DNA from: Xiphydria camelus
Taxonomy: Eukaryota > Arthropoda > Insecta > Hymenoptera > Xiphydriidae
Length of the DNA: 64,000 nt
Reading direction: 5' to 3'
NCBI GenBank assembly: GCA_963678675.1
Contig: OY783200.1
Span: forward strand, 8,196,501 to 8,260,500
The translations under genes were made by a program, and so were the position numbers. Positions 30,083 to 41,505 of this stretch are shown here, one piece after another. How positions within the stretch are numbered: position 1 is the stretch's first letter; every line of letters begins with the position of its first letter. The notes under the pieces were generated by a model, which was not told the DNA's origin, made no database searches, and worked only from the letters and a program-made list of their open reading frames with translations.

Positions 30083-31927
30083 CATTGATTCGAAATGGGT
30101 TTTTCGACTGCTGAGAGACGCTGAAGGAAACGTGTACCGTTTCAAGGCACGATTGTGTGCTCGAGGATTTATGCAGCAACATGGAGTGGATTTCGAGGAG
30201 ACGTTCGCACCAGTCGTGCGGTACGACTCGTTGCGAGTTCTGCTGGCGATCGTTGCATCGGAGGATCTCGAGCTTGCACAGTGATGTGCAGACGGCATTT
30301 CTACACGGACGACTGGAGAAAGAAATCTTCATGGAGGTTCCTAAGGGTCTTAGTGTCGAAGAAGCAAGAACAGGTGAAGTGAAAAGTGTCGTGTGCCGAC
30401 TAAAGAAAGTTCTATATGGGCTTAAGCAAGCACCGAGGTGCTGGAAAATAAGAGGTTCAGTAATTTCCTACAGGAATTTCAGTTCAAAGAGACTGAAGCG
30501 GACAAATGTATATTTGTAGGTCGTGTAGAAGGCGAAAAGTCTACCTTGCGCTGTTTGTAGACGACGCACAATGGGCGGAAACGCCGAAAATCTGGCCAAA
30601 AGTCTTTTTTTCAACTTTACGTAAACATATTTTAATGTGTGTACATTACAAGTAAACAATCCATAGCTCACGAATCTTCATTTTAGAAGTTTATTTGCAC
30701 GCTACATTTGTTTATACACGTCATGAAAAGTTGTACTTTTGGTCGGTGGTCAGTTAGCTCGAGGAGTTCGCCGAGCGTACACAAACTTTGCAGGTCTGGC
30801 GTTGTTGTCTTTTTTATAATTTTTAGATGCAGGTAACAGGGATATCAGCCTTAAGGTATGTACTTGTAATAAACATAAGCAGAAAGCTGCAATGTTATTA
30901 CTTATTTCTTAAATTACTTTCAACATAATTGAAGTTTATCTGTATATCTGAAAGTAGATTTTAAGATTTAAGTAGACTTTTAAAAATTTGGCCGAGTTTG
31001 GCCGGGAAACTGTTATTATGAGTACATTCCCTCTTTATCTGTGAATACCATGCAATGATCTTTTCCTGCGAATATCTGCGATCTTTTGAAAAAATTAGTT
31101 TTTTCCACTTTCCGACAAACGGTGATAACGCTGAAAATCTGGCCAAAAGTCGAAAAGTTAACGGATTGATCTGAATTCGGGTACTCAGGGGTTTTCGGGG
31201 TCACTGACTACGAATTTATACACTGTAGGTACTCATTAGGGTTTCCTGATCGGTCATCTATTGAATTCGTCATTCTCCCCTTTACAAGGCTAATTTAATG
31301 TTTGTGAGTATAGCGGTAACTATCAGATTAGCTATGCGGAAAACGGTTTATTCCGAATCCTCCAACAATTAGACCCTCCAGGAAAGGTGCGGGACTGCGA
31401 ACTCATTAGCAGCCTGGATTCGCCGAAACAGACCACTTACCTTGTCATTATGAACTATGATGATATTAATTTTAAATTAGTGCTTCACTTAGGTTGCAAT
31501 GATATCGAGCGGTATGAACCGATGTGTCGAATTCCGTCCATCGTGCGACGGAACAGTCATCCCTTGTTCTAATGTCATTCTCTCCTAGCCCACGCTATCC
31601 CCACCGTCTTGCAACTACTGTTAGATGTAAGATATATAAACCGCAATCAAATGCGTGTTAGTCAGTGCATAGAACGGAGAGTACCGCGTGTACAGTGAAT
31701 TCAGTGTGCAAGCGCTCTAACTAGCAGCTACTTGTAAACCACGGTTAATTCATTAAACTACTGTATCTTTCTAACTCGAACATATTACCAATAATATAGT
31801 GAGTGCAGTGTTAACTCATTTGATCCAACCGCTCGGTCTAAACCACCTCACCACACGTGTCACGAACGAGTGTCTTCGGGATTTACGACCTCGCGGAGAT
31901 CTAGCAGTGATCACACGGCGCCCGAAC

Positions 31928-32848
31928 ATGCATCGTTACAAGAACGAAGATTTTTTCGAACTGTGGCTGAAAGAACGAGATAAAGACGATAAAGTTTCCG
32001 CAATTTATGAATATATTAAAGAGGAAATAGGTGAACAAAATATAAACGAATGTAACGAGCAACAAATCAAAGAAAAAATACTTCGCTTGTGTCGCAGTTT
32101 TGCCGAAAGATGGAGCAAAGCATCACGGAAGAAGGATTATTTCAAGGAAAAAAATTCTGACTGGCTAAAAAGTAATTTTATTATTGAGGTAAATGAACCT
32201 TTACCATCTACATCTACCGGGCGGCCCAAACTTCCGTTTGCTGAAAAATCAACTCGTTCACAAAGAAGAGAAGCGACGCAGTTATCAGACGAAAAACAAC
32301 ATGACTCATCATTAATAGTTGAAGCTGCACGTGTGGCGGCACGACAACAAGGAAAGCGTGATTTGGCAGTCGTTTTAAAAGAAGTAAACAAAACTCCATC
32401 TCGGCCAGCTAAAATTAGAAAAAGTCTGTTTTCGCCCAAGGAAGAAAGTTTAAAGTATACACCTGAAGAAGCCTTAGAGTTCATCCTAGATAATAATTTC
32501 AGTAAGCAGCAATATTTAAATATAAGACGTGGAGCTCTTTCAAGGAAATCTGATATGTACCCCAGCTATGAAGAAGTGTATAAATGCAAAGCTCCATAGC
32601 TCCAAGATGTTTTCCATAGAGCTATGGATACCTCAGGTCCCATAATTTCCACGTTAAATTTACAGACAAGAATTAATAAGCAACAGAAACTACATCTTCC
32701 ATCTGAAGTTATAGCAATGCTTTTAGAAATACATCCGCAGACATTACAAAATGAGGAACACACAGAGGAAGGTTACGATGAAGAAATTATGTTAGAAGAA
32801 GTAATACCCGATCATTTGGACTTACTAGAATTAGATATGGAAAATTAA
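31928..32848 (+). pseudogene. Transib-type transposase remnant (N- and C-terminal parts only)
   Basis: From ATG 31928 the frame encodes a charged N-terminal domain (MHRYKNEDFFELWLKERDKD), a basic linker and YTPEEALEFILDNNFSKQQY followed by YPSYEEVYKCKAP, a block I know from insect transposase genes. A TAG at 32597-32599 interrupts the frame, which then continues with ISTLNLQTRINKQQK, HLPSEVIAMLLEIHP and an acidic end, stopping at 32846-32848. The RNase H-like catalytic core is missing. Assignment to Transib rests mainly on the element's ends. Several in-frame codons exist upstream of 31928 but the cleanest start is that ATG. Confidence 0.5.
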
Positions 32849-33142
32849 TACGTTGTTTTGTTCAATTTAGTAAATACGTTTCAACAAATTCGTGTTTATA
32901 AGTTTAAAGTTACCTGTAAAAGACATCAAATGTTTTTTAGCGTTAATATGCTCCACAAAAAACAGTTAAGCTTCAATATTTATTAAAACCTTGTTTAGAC
33001 TTTTGGCCGAAAAATACCTTCCTACAAACCATAGTGCGACCCCGAAAACCCCCGGGTACCCGAATTCAGGGCAATTACTCTATTTTACGTCGAGATTTGA
33101 TCCGTGCATGCGCCGTACTGTGGCGCCACCTACGAATTTTGC

Positions 33143-33430
33143 AATTCTGGCCTCGGATTAGTAATCAGAGACCCCAAAAATCCCCGAGTACTCCATCTCA
33201 CCCAGATTCGATCAATTTTTGAGGAACCTTTCCGCCATATTGGATCCGCCATATTGTTTTTCGAAATTTTTACTTCGGATTCATAATCAGCGACACTAAA
33301 AACCCCCAAGTACTCAATCTCACCCAGATTCGATCAATTTTTGAGGAACCTTTCAGCCATATTGGATCCGCCATATTGTTTTTCGAAATTTTGACTTCGG
33401 ATTTGTAATCAGCGACCCCAAAAACCCCTG
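33143..33430. repeat. Direct repeats, period about 122 bp
   Basis: Two and a half copies of a unit containing CCCAGATTCGATCAATTTTT, GCCATATTGGATCCGCCATA and an AATCAGNGACCCCAAAAACC-like block. An inverted relative lies near 31172-31205. They form the subterminal region of the Transib-like element. Confidence 0.75.
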
Positions 33431-34432
33431 AGTACTCAATTTCACCTCGATTAATATACGTTTTCGACTTTTGGCCAGAATTTCGGCGTTTCCGCCCATA
33501 GTGCGACGGTCTGGTCGTAGCGAGGTCGCGAGCGTCAGTTGAACGAGTATTGTCGCACTTGAGCGGGGCGTTTAGAATTACGATCAGCGACGCGAGTATT
33601 TTTGTTGTATGCAAATCGAGCGAGTGAGAGAGAAAAGTGTGATCTTTGTACACCAAAGTACGTATGTGAGACGTGTGTTGGAGAAATTTGCGATGATCGA
33701 TGTAAAACCGGTGAGTGTGCTCGCGGATCCACACGTGGTGCTTCATCCAGTAGTTGAAGGAGAACTGGAGACGGAAAATGTTCCGTATCGAGAGGCTGTA
33801 GGGTCTTTAATATTTTTGGCGATAGTTACGAGACCTGATATTACGTACGCGGTAAACTCTGTCAGCAAATATCTCAACAATCACAATGGCGATCACTGGC
33901 GAGCGGTAAAGCGGATTTTTGCGTATCTGGCGAAAACGAGCGATTATAGAATCGAGTTTAGCGGCGGTGGAAGGGAGCCAGAGCTGACAGGATACTCAGA
34001 TGCGGACTACGCAGGTGACATCGAGACGAGGCGATCTATGACAGGGTATCTGTTTGAAATTGCAAAAGGTCCGGTGACCTGGTCTAGTCAAAGACAAAAA
34101 TTAGTAACTCTGAGCACGACTGAGTCAGAGTATGTAGCAGCGTCTGCAGCGGCGAGAGAAGCGATATGGCTAAGAAAGTTGTTAAGCGATATCGGATATC
34201 TAAAAGGAAAAGCGACTGTGATACAGGTTGATAATCAAAGCGCAATTAAGCTAGTCAGGAATCCGAAGTTCCACAAGCGTACAAAACATATAGATATCCG
34301 ATATCACTATATTCGTGAAAAGGCCGAAGCAGGCGAAAAATTGAAGTTAAATATGTTCCTACTGAGTTGCAGAAAAAGCAGACATTTTCACAAAGGCATT
34401 GCCGAAAGAGCGTTTCAGTATGCTGCGTGAAA

Positions 34433-34712
34433 GTATGAATGTAGTGCAGTGTGAACACGCTCATACGGTGGAAGTATTATAGCATTTGTAATACGCGCGT
34501 AAACCCTGCTATTAAGTTTCGGGGCGCTCCGTTGAGCGTGATATTCGAGTCCCTTGGCAACAGCCACTGCGGTGGCAATACAGTGTCTGCAGCGCATGAG
34601 TCAGCAACTCAGTCTCTCTCGAGTACCAGCGAGCAATGGAAGTACGCGAAAAGGAGAAATAAAGTTGTTAAATTGTTCTGCGTTGAGAAAGAGTTTAATC
34701 ATTAACCAAGTC
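34433..34712 (+). repeat. Probable copia 3' end and partial LTR
   Basis: After the RNase H stop there is a short purine-rich GGTGGAAG (about 34468) and then sequence with a polyadenylation signal (AATAAA at about 34660). No second LTR copy is in the window, so the limits are not defined. Confidence 0.35.
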
Positions 34713-34955
34713 TTCTGCCCGATCCAAAAATCACCAACATAAGTCACAATAGAAAGCGAGATTAAGATCCAAAGTTTGGTGGGACAATATTGATAAAGAC
34801 GGTGAACATTCAAAGCATGCAAAGGCTGTTAACTAGTACACAAGTCAGTCTTATCAAATCCAATACCGCGTAACTGTTTGCCTCAAGGCCGTTGGGAAAG
34901 TTTAGCCATCGACTTGCTTGGTCCTATGCCTACGGGAGAAGAAATTTTAGTCTTA

Positions 34956-35081
34956 GGGCCGGTTTTACCAACACGGTATAAACGCGGTATAGCGCTATAC
35001 TGAGAATAACCATTAATAAGCCTTATGGTTATTCTCGGTATAGCGCTATACCGCCTTTATACCTGTTGGTAAAACCGGCCC
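34956..35081. mobile_element. 126-bp Harbinger-type palindromic MITE
   Basis: Near-perfect inverted repeats GGGCCGGTTTTACCAACA with TTA duplicates (34953-34955 and 35082-35084). The inner arms contain GCGGTATAGCGCTATAC. A related end is visible near 37443. Confidence 0.85.
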
Positions 35082-35394
35082 TTAGTCGATTATTATTAGA
35101 GATTTTATGAGGTTGAAATTATTAAAACTACAACTGCATCAGCAGTAATTGCGAGACTGGAAATAATTTTTTCACGATTCGATTATCCAAATGTAATTGT
35201 ATGCGATAATGAACCACCGTTTACCAGTAAAGAATTAGCGAACTATGCAGAAAAAAAGGTTTTAAAATAGTACATTCGACCCCATTATAGCCTCAAGGCA
35301 ATGGAGAAGTTGAACGGCAAAACAGAAGTATAAGGTTTGTTCCTGCAAGAGTCAGAGACTGTCTAAACCGGTCAGGCGCATGCGCATTAAGCTA

Positions 35395-36590
35395 TGAATC
35401 CACTACACTCGACTCGACTCGACACGACACGGTGACAAAAATTTGCGTGGTGAATCCACTGGAATCGACGCGACACGACTCGACGCTACTCGACACGACG
35501 GTAGTGCTTCGTCCTTTTAAATTTTAACGTACAAGGATACATCGTGTATGGCTCTATAATTTTTCCAATTATTGCTGCTCTGTAACATCTATACAGATAG
35601 AAATTTACTATATACCTATTTATGTTTACTTGGTCTATTCAAGACTTTTGAGATTTCTTCTCAAGCTTCGTTGCGTATATTTTGGTCTCTATATATTTTA
35701 AACTATGTATATTTTACAGCATCTCATATGCTCTAACTTTATTAATGAGATCCTCCTCCATTCCTCTGCGAAATTGATGTAAAATCTTCGAACTGCTCTT
35801 CTCGACTTTCCAAGCAAGACTGCCGCAATTCAACTGTTCGCTCATCGGTCCATATCTCGACGTGCACGCAAACCGTGTCCACTAGGCTCGACTCGACTCG
35901 ACGCGACAAATTTCTGGCCAGCTAGAAAAGTGTCGAGTCGAGTCGAATCGAGTCGTGTCGAGCCTAGTGAATGAGGTTGGCTGGTGGTCGAGGAAGTAAA
36001 CTTCGGCGCCACCGAGCTAAACACCCTTTTTGACCGCCTGATTTGAAATATCGACACCTTGCTTTGAAAACCTCGAAGTGCAATTTTTGACAAAAATGCC
36101 ATTTATAACTTACTATGTTAAGGTTTAAAAACTGAAAACAGTAAGCTATAAATGGCATTTTTTTCAAAAATTGCACTTACGAAATTTTCAAAGTAAGGTA
36201 TCGATGGTATCGATATATCAATATGGCAGCCTACTTCATAGTAGGCATGGAATTCAGATATTATCAAAATACCTTTCAATCAAATCTTGTTTTCTTCCAC
36301 CAGTTTTGGCGTTAAGACCAACTAATAATTCCTTCAACTGCTCCACTTTCAAATCACAGTAATTCATTTTTACCAATTTTTTTACCAGTCACATTAGTGC
36401 AGCATTAATAATGTATTATAACCGTTTAAATTTGCCCGCGGGTGTTTGACTCGGTGGCGCAATCTGCTTCAGTTTTGCCCAGCCAACCTCATTTCTACGC
36501 CATTTAAATACATGGAAAATCATGCGATCAGAAACGCGTCGTGTCGAGTCGTGTCGTGTCGAGTCGAGTCGAGTCAACTGTAGTGGATTC
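35395..36590. mobile_element. Foldback element with pentanucleotide-repeat termini
   Basis: Both ends begin AATCCACTACA and continue with CGACT and CGACA pentamers (for example CTCGACTCGACTCGACACGA). Further pentamer tracts lie at 35463-35502, 35887-35910 and 35930-35962. The centre holds a second inverted repeat: 35970-36096 against about 36140-36500, including GGTTGGCTGG and CCAGCCAACC. No coding sequence is recognised. Confidence 0.65.
36098..36390. repeat. 293-bp repeat, twin of 29791-30083
   Basis: Practically identical to the insert in the copia gene. Here it sits in the middle of the pentamer-TIR element and its flank (GAAGTGCAATTTTTGACAAA) pairs with its own interior, so it appears to be a native part of this element; the copia copy may derive from it. 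Confidence 0.8.
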
Positions 36591-36603
36591 CTAGCTTTAT
36601 AGA

Positions 36604-37281
36604 GCCCGGGCACACAGAGCGCGGTCTGGCGTTCCGCGTTCTGCGTTCAGAGTTCTGCGTTCCGACGGCACACAGGTGGCGGTCTAACCAGCGTTCCAGT
36701 TTTGTTCAAAATATTGTGCGTGAAACATGCTCTCAGATAGTACATCTTCCGACGAAGAAGAAGCATTGCTTTTGTGGAGCCTGGAAGCGACCAGGAGAAA
36801 AAGAAAAAGGAAACACTGGGTGCACCCAATAAACAGCAAGCGAGAAGACGAAGGAGAATTCCATACTCTTTTTGCTGAATTGCTTGACGATGAAGAACGA
36901 TTTTTTATTTACTTTCGTATGTCAGTAAATAGCTTCGATGAATTGTATAGTTTAATAAAACATGATATAGGAAAACCATCCTCAGTTCCCATCCCCCTTG
37001 CACTTTCAAGCCAAGATTCTGCTTTCTTGCCACGATCTTTATAATCATTATCATTTAAATCATATAACAAACATCTTTCGCGAACTAATTCAATTAATTT
37101 TTCTATTTCCGACATGGCGTTCACGCGTTCCCTGTCTTTCTGTGAATAGAACGCCAGAACGCAAGAGTTCTCGTTGACCGTAGCGGTCTGACCGCTGGCA
37201 GTGCGTGTTGTTACTTGTAACTCCATTCATTACAAGAACGCAGAACGCGGAACGCTGACCGCGCTCTGTGTGCCCGGGCCC
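36604..37281 (+). mobile_element. Harbinger-type element with partial ORF
   Basis: Ends read GAGCCCGGGCACACAGAGCG and the inverse of GGGCCCGGGCACACAGAGCG, followed on both sides by GCGTTCCGCGTTCTGCGTTC-type repeats. The 3-bp flanks (ATA and TTA) are not identical. It contains the start of a Harbinger protein and is an internally deleted copy. Confidence 0.65.
36727..37044 (+). pseudogene. N-terminal fragment of a Harbinger-type protein
   Basis: ATG 36727 opens a 105-codon frame: an acidic start, a basic RRKRKRKHWVHPINSKR block, then FHTLFAELLDDEERFFIYFR and a leucine-rich segment. The order matches the N-terminus of insect Harbinger nucleases and the fragment at 16827. The last 25 codons read into the right-hand terminal region, and no DDE core follows. 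Non-functional. Confidence 0.6.
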
Positions 37282-38114
37282 TTACGATTCTATGCGTTCC
37301 AGCAAGAAATACGAGACAGTTACTGATTCCAAATCCTCTGTTTCCAGCATGAGTCAGCCGAGTTTGCTGACAGTCAGAAATGTTTGCGGATTCTCCCGAA
37401 ACTCCTAATCCGACGCAGGCGTACTAGCTGTTTCGTATGAATTAGGGCGGATTTTACAAACACAGTATACAGCACGCAAGCGTTTTACAAGTATGGTATA
37501 AGGCTGGAATAGGATAAACTTTGGTATAAATACAGGCATAGCTCTTATCTGGCATTTTCAGCGCGGGATAAGTTGTTTATTCTCAGTATAATCTAACTTT
37601 TTGTTTGTATCTATTCTCTCATGGCATAGTCATAACCTGATCGTTGTGGTAAATTGTTATTAATTTTGAAATGGAGTTGATTGATGTTCCAGTTTTTGAA
37701 TCATCATCTGATGATGACACTATAAATTAATACAGTGTACAAAACTAAATAACAATAACCTTAATAGAAAATTAAAAAGGTTAGGTTTGCTCTCTTCTTT
37801 TTCTTACTGTTGTCACCACTAGAATACAGTGCGTACGGTGTTCCAACAGAAATCCCTGACTAGTCAAATTTCGCACATGCACACTACGTACAAACCACCA
37901 ACTGTCGGAAATTTATCAGGGATTCTCTGCAGGAACAAGCCTATAATGAAACGTTTGAAAATTGCTCATTCAGAAAAGAAAGACTGGAAGGTAGAATTGT
38001 ATGATTATCTGTTAATATATCGATCAACACCACACTCAGTAACAGGTTTTTATTCAATAAAAATATTAAATTTAAATTGCCAGAGATATCGACACAGACC
38101 CAGTAAACACGTGA

Positions 38115-38735
38115 TTGAACAGCAATGTAACGTGGAAGTTACATGTAATGTTACAATGTAACGCTTGTGATATGTTGAAGGTATGTAACATAAGAGTAAC
38201 ATGCAATATTTCATTTGTTATATGCAGGTAATGTAATTGTTATATGAAGGATTTTCGTCGCAGTTGCATAACAAAAAGTGTGTAATGGCAACGTAACATA
38301 CTCGTAACAATTACAGTATAACTTTCGTGATAGGTACGTAATGTGGCACGAACGTAACTTGTAAATGTTACAAGAATGTTGCAAGACTACGTAACATTTA
38401 CGTTACATGCGTATCACAGTGGTGATATAACATCACTAACATACACGTTATGTAACTATTATATGGCGTGGTTACGTTCTATTTATGTAACAGAAGTGCG
38501 TAACCGTAACGCTAGATGCTTGTAACAATAGTAATGTAACTGCGGGGATAGTTCGTTGAAGTTACAGTGATGTTACTTACTACACATTACAAGAATGTTT
38601 CAAGAGTATGTAATATTTACGTTACATGCGTATCACAGTGGTGATGTAACATCATTAACATGCACGTTATGTAACTATTATATGTCGTGGTAACGTCATA
38701 GTTATGTAACAGAAGTGTGTTACTGTAACATGCTT
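38115..38735. repeat. Left subterminal GTAAC repeat array
   Basis: More than 25 irregularly spaced copies of GTAAC or its complement. A block at 38375-38480 (ACGTTACATGCGTATCACAG) is partly duplicated at 38600-38700, offset about 228 bp. Probably binding sites for the transposase. Confidence 0.8.
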
Positions 38736-38900
38736 GTACTACGCGCGGGACTCGGGAGAGAAAAGCATAAGGATGCAAGCGACAATTAGGAACCGAGTCC
38801 CTATCACGCGCGTGACTCGGGAGGAAAAGCACGAAATTGCGGGTATATAAAAAACGGCCCGAGAACATCACAGTTCCAATTGGCAGTTAACACCTTACTT
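38700..38900 (+). promoter_or_regulatory. Putative promoter with TATA box
   Basis: TATATAAAA at about 38844 is followed about 30 bp later by an initiator-like ATCACAGTTCC. Upstream, the unit GCGGGACTCGGGAG..AAAGCA is repeated twice (38755 and 38813). It is the best candidate promoter for the genes of this element, with a non-coding first exon possibly ending near 39501 (AAAAG followed by GTAATT). Confidence 0.45.
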
Positions 38901-40365
38901 CCTTGGTAACACCCCAACGGGAGGCTCGATCGGGAAAGCCCGACTTTCCTGTCTAGATGCTATTCTTTGTCGCTCGGCTATTCCTTGCCTGGCGACTGAA
39001 TAAAAATGTCGCTCGGAAACATGTATCCTAGATGTCGTATCCCTTCCACGTCGTATCGCGTCGTCTGAATATCTGCATTTCAATATATGGCGGCGACATT
39101 CGAGCAACATATGTTGCTCGGGTATCGTGTTGATGTCGTGTTGCTCTGTCTGTATTGAGCCTAACCGTCGTCGTTCTCGGAAGCAGACTTTGGTTCCGAG
39201 AATAGATCCCGTCTCTCCCCGCTCTCCCGTTTTCCGTTGGAGTGGTTCACGTGACGAGCACGTGGCCGACACGTGATCCGCCGGGAGAGTCCGCGCGGCG
39301 AGCGCGCAGCCGTTGCGTGATTCGCCGAGACAGCTATCCTGATGCGCGCGTAGCCGTTGCGCGATTGGTCGCGAGAGCTACGCGTGATTACCATGCTTGA
39401 GAGCGTCGAGCACGCCGCGCGCCTGGTCAGTCTGTTCTAGTCTTTTGCTCTGTGCAGTCGAGCAGTGCGAATAAAGTGCTCTTCCTTTCCTTCCTTTCAA
39501 AAGGTAATTATACTATTTAATAATGAATTATTAGCTTTATCTAATGTAGATTACAGTTAGCATAATGTGACACGAGAAAAGAAATGATGCTAAGCGATAG
39601 TTTGCTGTTCCTCATTATTCATGTTATATTAATTAGAATTTAACAAAACATATGTATATTATTTCAGTCGAGTGTATCGTTGTATCCACCACGAAGCATC
39701 ACGAGCCTCATTCATTGCCAATCGAAGATCCTAACAGAGACGCCGTAAAGTGTACGCGAATAATCGAGTGAGGAAATCTCTCAGTTTGGAAGTGTGTTGG
39801 AATAACGCTGCGAAGAGGACGGTGACCAAGTGCTCTTGATTTGGACGACGTATTCAGGTAAGAATTTTTATTCCAATGACTTTTGCCCTGTTGGTACGTC
39901 TCCACTTTTCTCATGATCTTTGATGATCAGAGCCACCGAAGGAATTGTTTCTATTTCACTGATTAAAAAAAAACGTCTCCTCATTAAATTAGATGAAAAA
40001 TCGGTTTTATTTTTAGTTTTGGTATATTAACAGTTTTTTTATTTTCTGAGCTCCTCGACTCGTATTGGCTTAAACTTTGACTCGTTAGTCTTTCTAATAA
40101 TTTCAAACCCTGGTAGATATGTAATAAATAAATCATCGCAGTAAATAAATTAATGAATAATTAACAAATAAATAAATAAATTTCTGTTAACCTTGCAGTT
40201 TACTGGAACGCGCGTTGAAAAGCATTTTGAATCCTCTTTGTTTTATTCTCCTGCAGTAAATATCCATCCGTTTATAATTTTGAAATAACTAATCGCTCTG
40301 ATAATCTGGAAATCTACTGTAATTATTTTCAATGTTTTCAAAATTAAAATTTAACTTTCCACAAA

Positions 40366-41499
40366 ATGCCAAAAGATATTGCTTCTATATCAAAGCGGAG
40401 AAGAAATCAATTAATCCGTGCAGAGATCGTACGGCACAGTAAATTTTCTAATCAGCTATCAGTTTCTCGTACGGTGTCTGTAGGTTCCGATTGCCATACC
40501 AAACCAATAATCAACGATAACGAGCAGCCTTCCACCTCGTTTACTGCGTGTGGTGCTATTCCCACGAATGATAAAGTTGATACTCATGAACAGTTGATAA
40601 TTGAACCTAATAAGTCTATGCGTATTGATTCTCAGCAAAATGTACCAGAGAATATTTGTTCAGATTTATCAGACAATTCAAGTAATGAAAGTTTAATCGA
40701 ATTAGATAATGAAGTTGCTTGTGAGACCAACGCGAGTTTAAATTACGATTTACGTTGTTGGGCTATACAAAATGACGTATTACACACACATGTAAACAGT
40801 CTGTTAACAATTCTTCGTAAACACGGTAACACTAGTGTACCCGCGGATGTTCGCACGCTTTTGAAAACACCTCGAAATCCGTCAATGGATATTGTATTGT
40901 TAAACGGTGGCGAGTACGTGCATTTTGGATTGATAGCCGGACTGAAACGTTCAATAAAGAAATATTTCAATATTATTTCGAATTTCGTCGAAATAAATAT
41001 AAATTGTGACGGTTTGCCGCTATTTAAAAGTTCACGAGGGCAGTTTTGGCCAATTCTGGCATCAATTTCAACGAACTTCTGCACTGAGCCTTTTGCTGTT
41101 GGCATACATTATGGTGCTAATAAACCTGATGATGCTAACCTTTTTCTCAACGAATTTATTACTGAAATGCTGGAACTTACAAAAAATGGCCTTGATATTG
41201 AAGGTTCCTACTTTCGAGTAAGTATTAAGGCTATTGTTTGTGATGCTCCCGCCAAGGCTTTTATTACTTACACTAAAGGTCACAACGCGTACTTTTCTTG
41301 TCCAAAATGCACTCAGGAAGGCGAATATGTGCGCGGCCGCGTTACTTTTCCGGAAATTGATTGTCTTCTAAGGACCGATGATTCGTTTCGACGCCAACTG
41401 CAGCCCGAGCATCATAAGGGCGTGTCCAATTTACTGCAACTTAATCTAGGTTTGGTATCCCAGGTCGCGTTAGATTACCTACCTAGATTACATCTCTGA
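40366..41499 (+). CDS. Transposase_21-like protein, probably C-terminally truncated
   Basis: A 377-codon open frame from ATG 40366. Residues 1-120 are low-complexity and polar. From about 125 the conserved core begins: LRCWAIQNDVLHTHVNSLL, ADVRTLLKTPR, then ININCDGLPLFKSS (candidate first aspartate near 40999), IVCDAPAKAF (candidate second aspartate near 41240), and CPKCTQEGEY, the C-x2-C that follows the second aspartate in CMC-type enzymes. Relatives usually continue past LDYLPRLHL into the part with the catalytic glutamate; here a stop follows at 41497. So the gene is either truncated or needs splicing that I cannot see. Confidence 0.6.
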   Translation: MPKDIASISKRRRNQLIRAEIVRHSKFSNQLSVSRTVSVGSDCHTKPIINDNEQPSTSFTACGAIPTNDKVDTHEQLIIEPNKSMRIDSQQNVPENICSDLSDNSSNESLIELDNEVACETNASLNYDLRCWAIQNDVLHTHVNSLLTILRKHGNTSVPADVRTLLKTPRNPSMDIVLLNGGEYVHFGLIAGLKRSIKKYFNIISNFVEININCDGLPLFKSSRGQFWPILASISTNFCTEPFAVGIHYGANKPDDANLFLNEFITEMLELTKNGLDIEGSYFRVSIKAIVCDAPAKAFITYTKGHNAYFSCPKCTQEGEYVRGRVTFPEIDCLLRTDDSFRRQLQPEHHKGVSNLLQLNLGLVSQVALDYLPRLHL

Positions 41500-41505
41500 T
41501 GCAGA

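Larger units (their letters stand above)
30567..33503 (+). mobile_element. Transib-like transposon, internally deleted, inside the copia active-site box
   Basis: Termini are CACAATGGGCGGAAACGCCG and the inverse of CACTATGGGCGGAAACGCCG, flanked by CGACG (30562-30566 and 33504-33508). CACWATGG ends and a 5-bp GC-rich duplication are the hallmarks of Transib. The target lies in the codons after the copia FVDD motif; with one CGACG removed the copia frame is continuous. Copies of CTGGCCAAAAGTC occur at both ends and near 31138. About 122-bp direct repeats fill the right end. The gene inside retains only end pieces. Confidence 0.8.
28173..34432 (+). pseudogene. pol: Ty1/copia polyprotein, broken by two insertions
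   Basis: Pieces in order: protease end and gag-pre-integrase (VPEMKKNLLSVG, WHERLGHINDRKLREL), the HHCC zinc domain (CEACKIGQSH), the integrase core (HTDVCG, SDNGREF, a glutamate in PEQNGKAERNRT), and a polylinker of acidic residues. Reverse transcriptase starts near 29600 and continues at 30083-30558, reaching its FVDD box at 30554-30565. It resumes at 33504 and ends with RNase H (GYSDADYAGD, STTESEYVA) near 34432. Stops and frameshifts (for example 28491, 29150, 30283) plus insertions at 29787-30082 and 30567-33503 make it dead. The 5' end (gag, LTR) is missing. Confidence 0.85.
35334..37941. mobile_element. 2.6-kb insertion with TATAA duplication, carrying nested elements
   Basis: Ends GGTTTGTTCCTGCA and the inverse of GGCTTGTTCCTGCA, flanked by TATAA (35329-35333 and 37942-37946), within the gypsy integrase. 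It contains the pentamer-TIR element 35395-36590 and a Harbinger fragment element 36604-37281. No transposase that would belong to the outer ends is seen; the superfamily is unknown. Confidence 0.6.
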
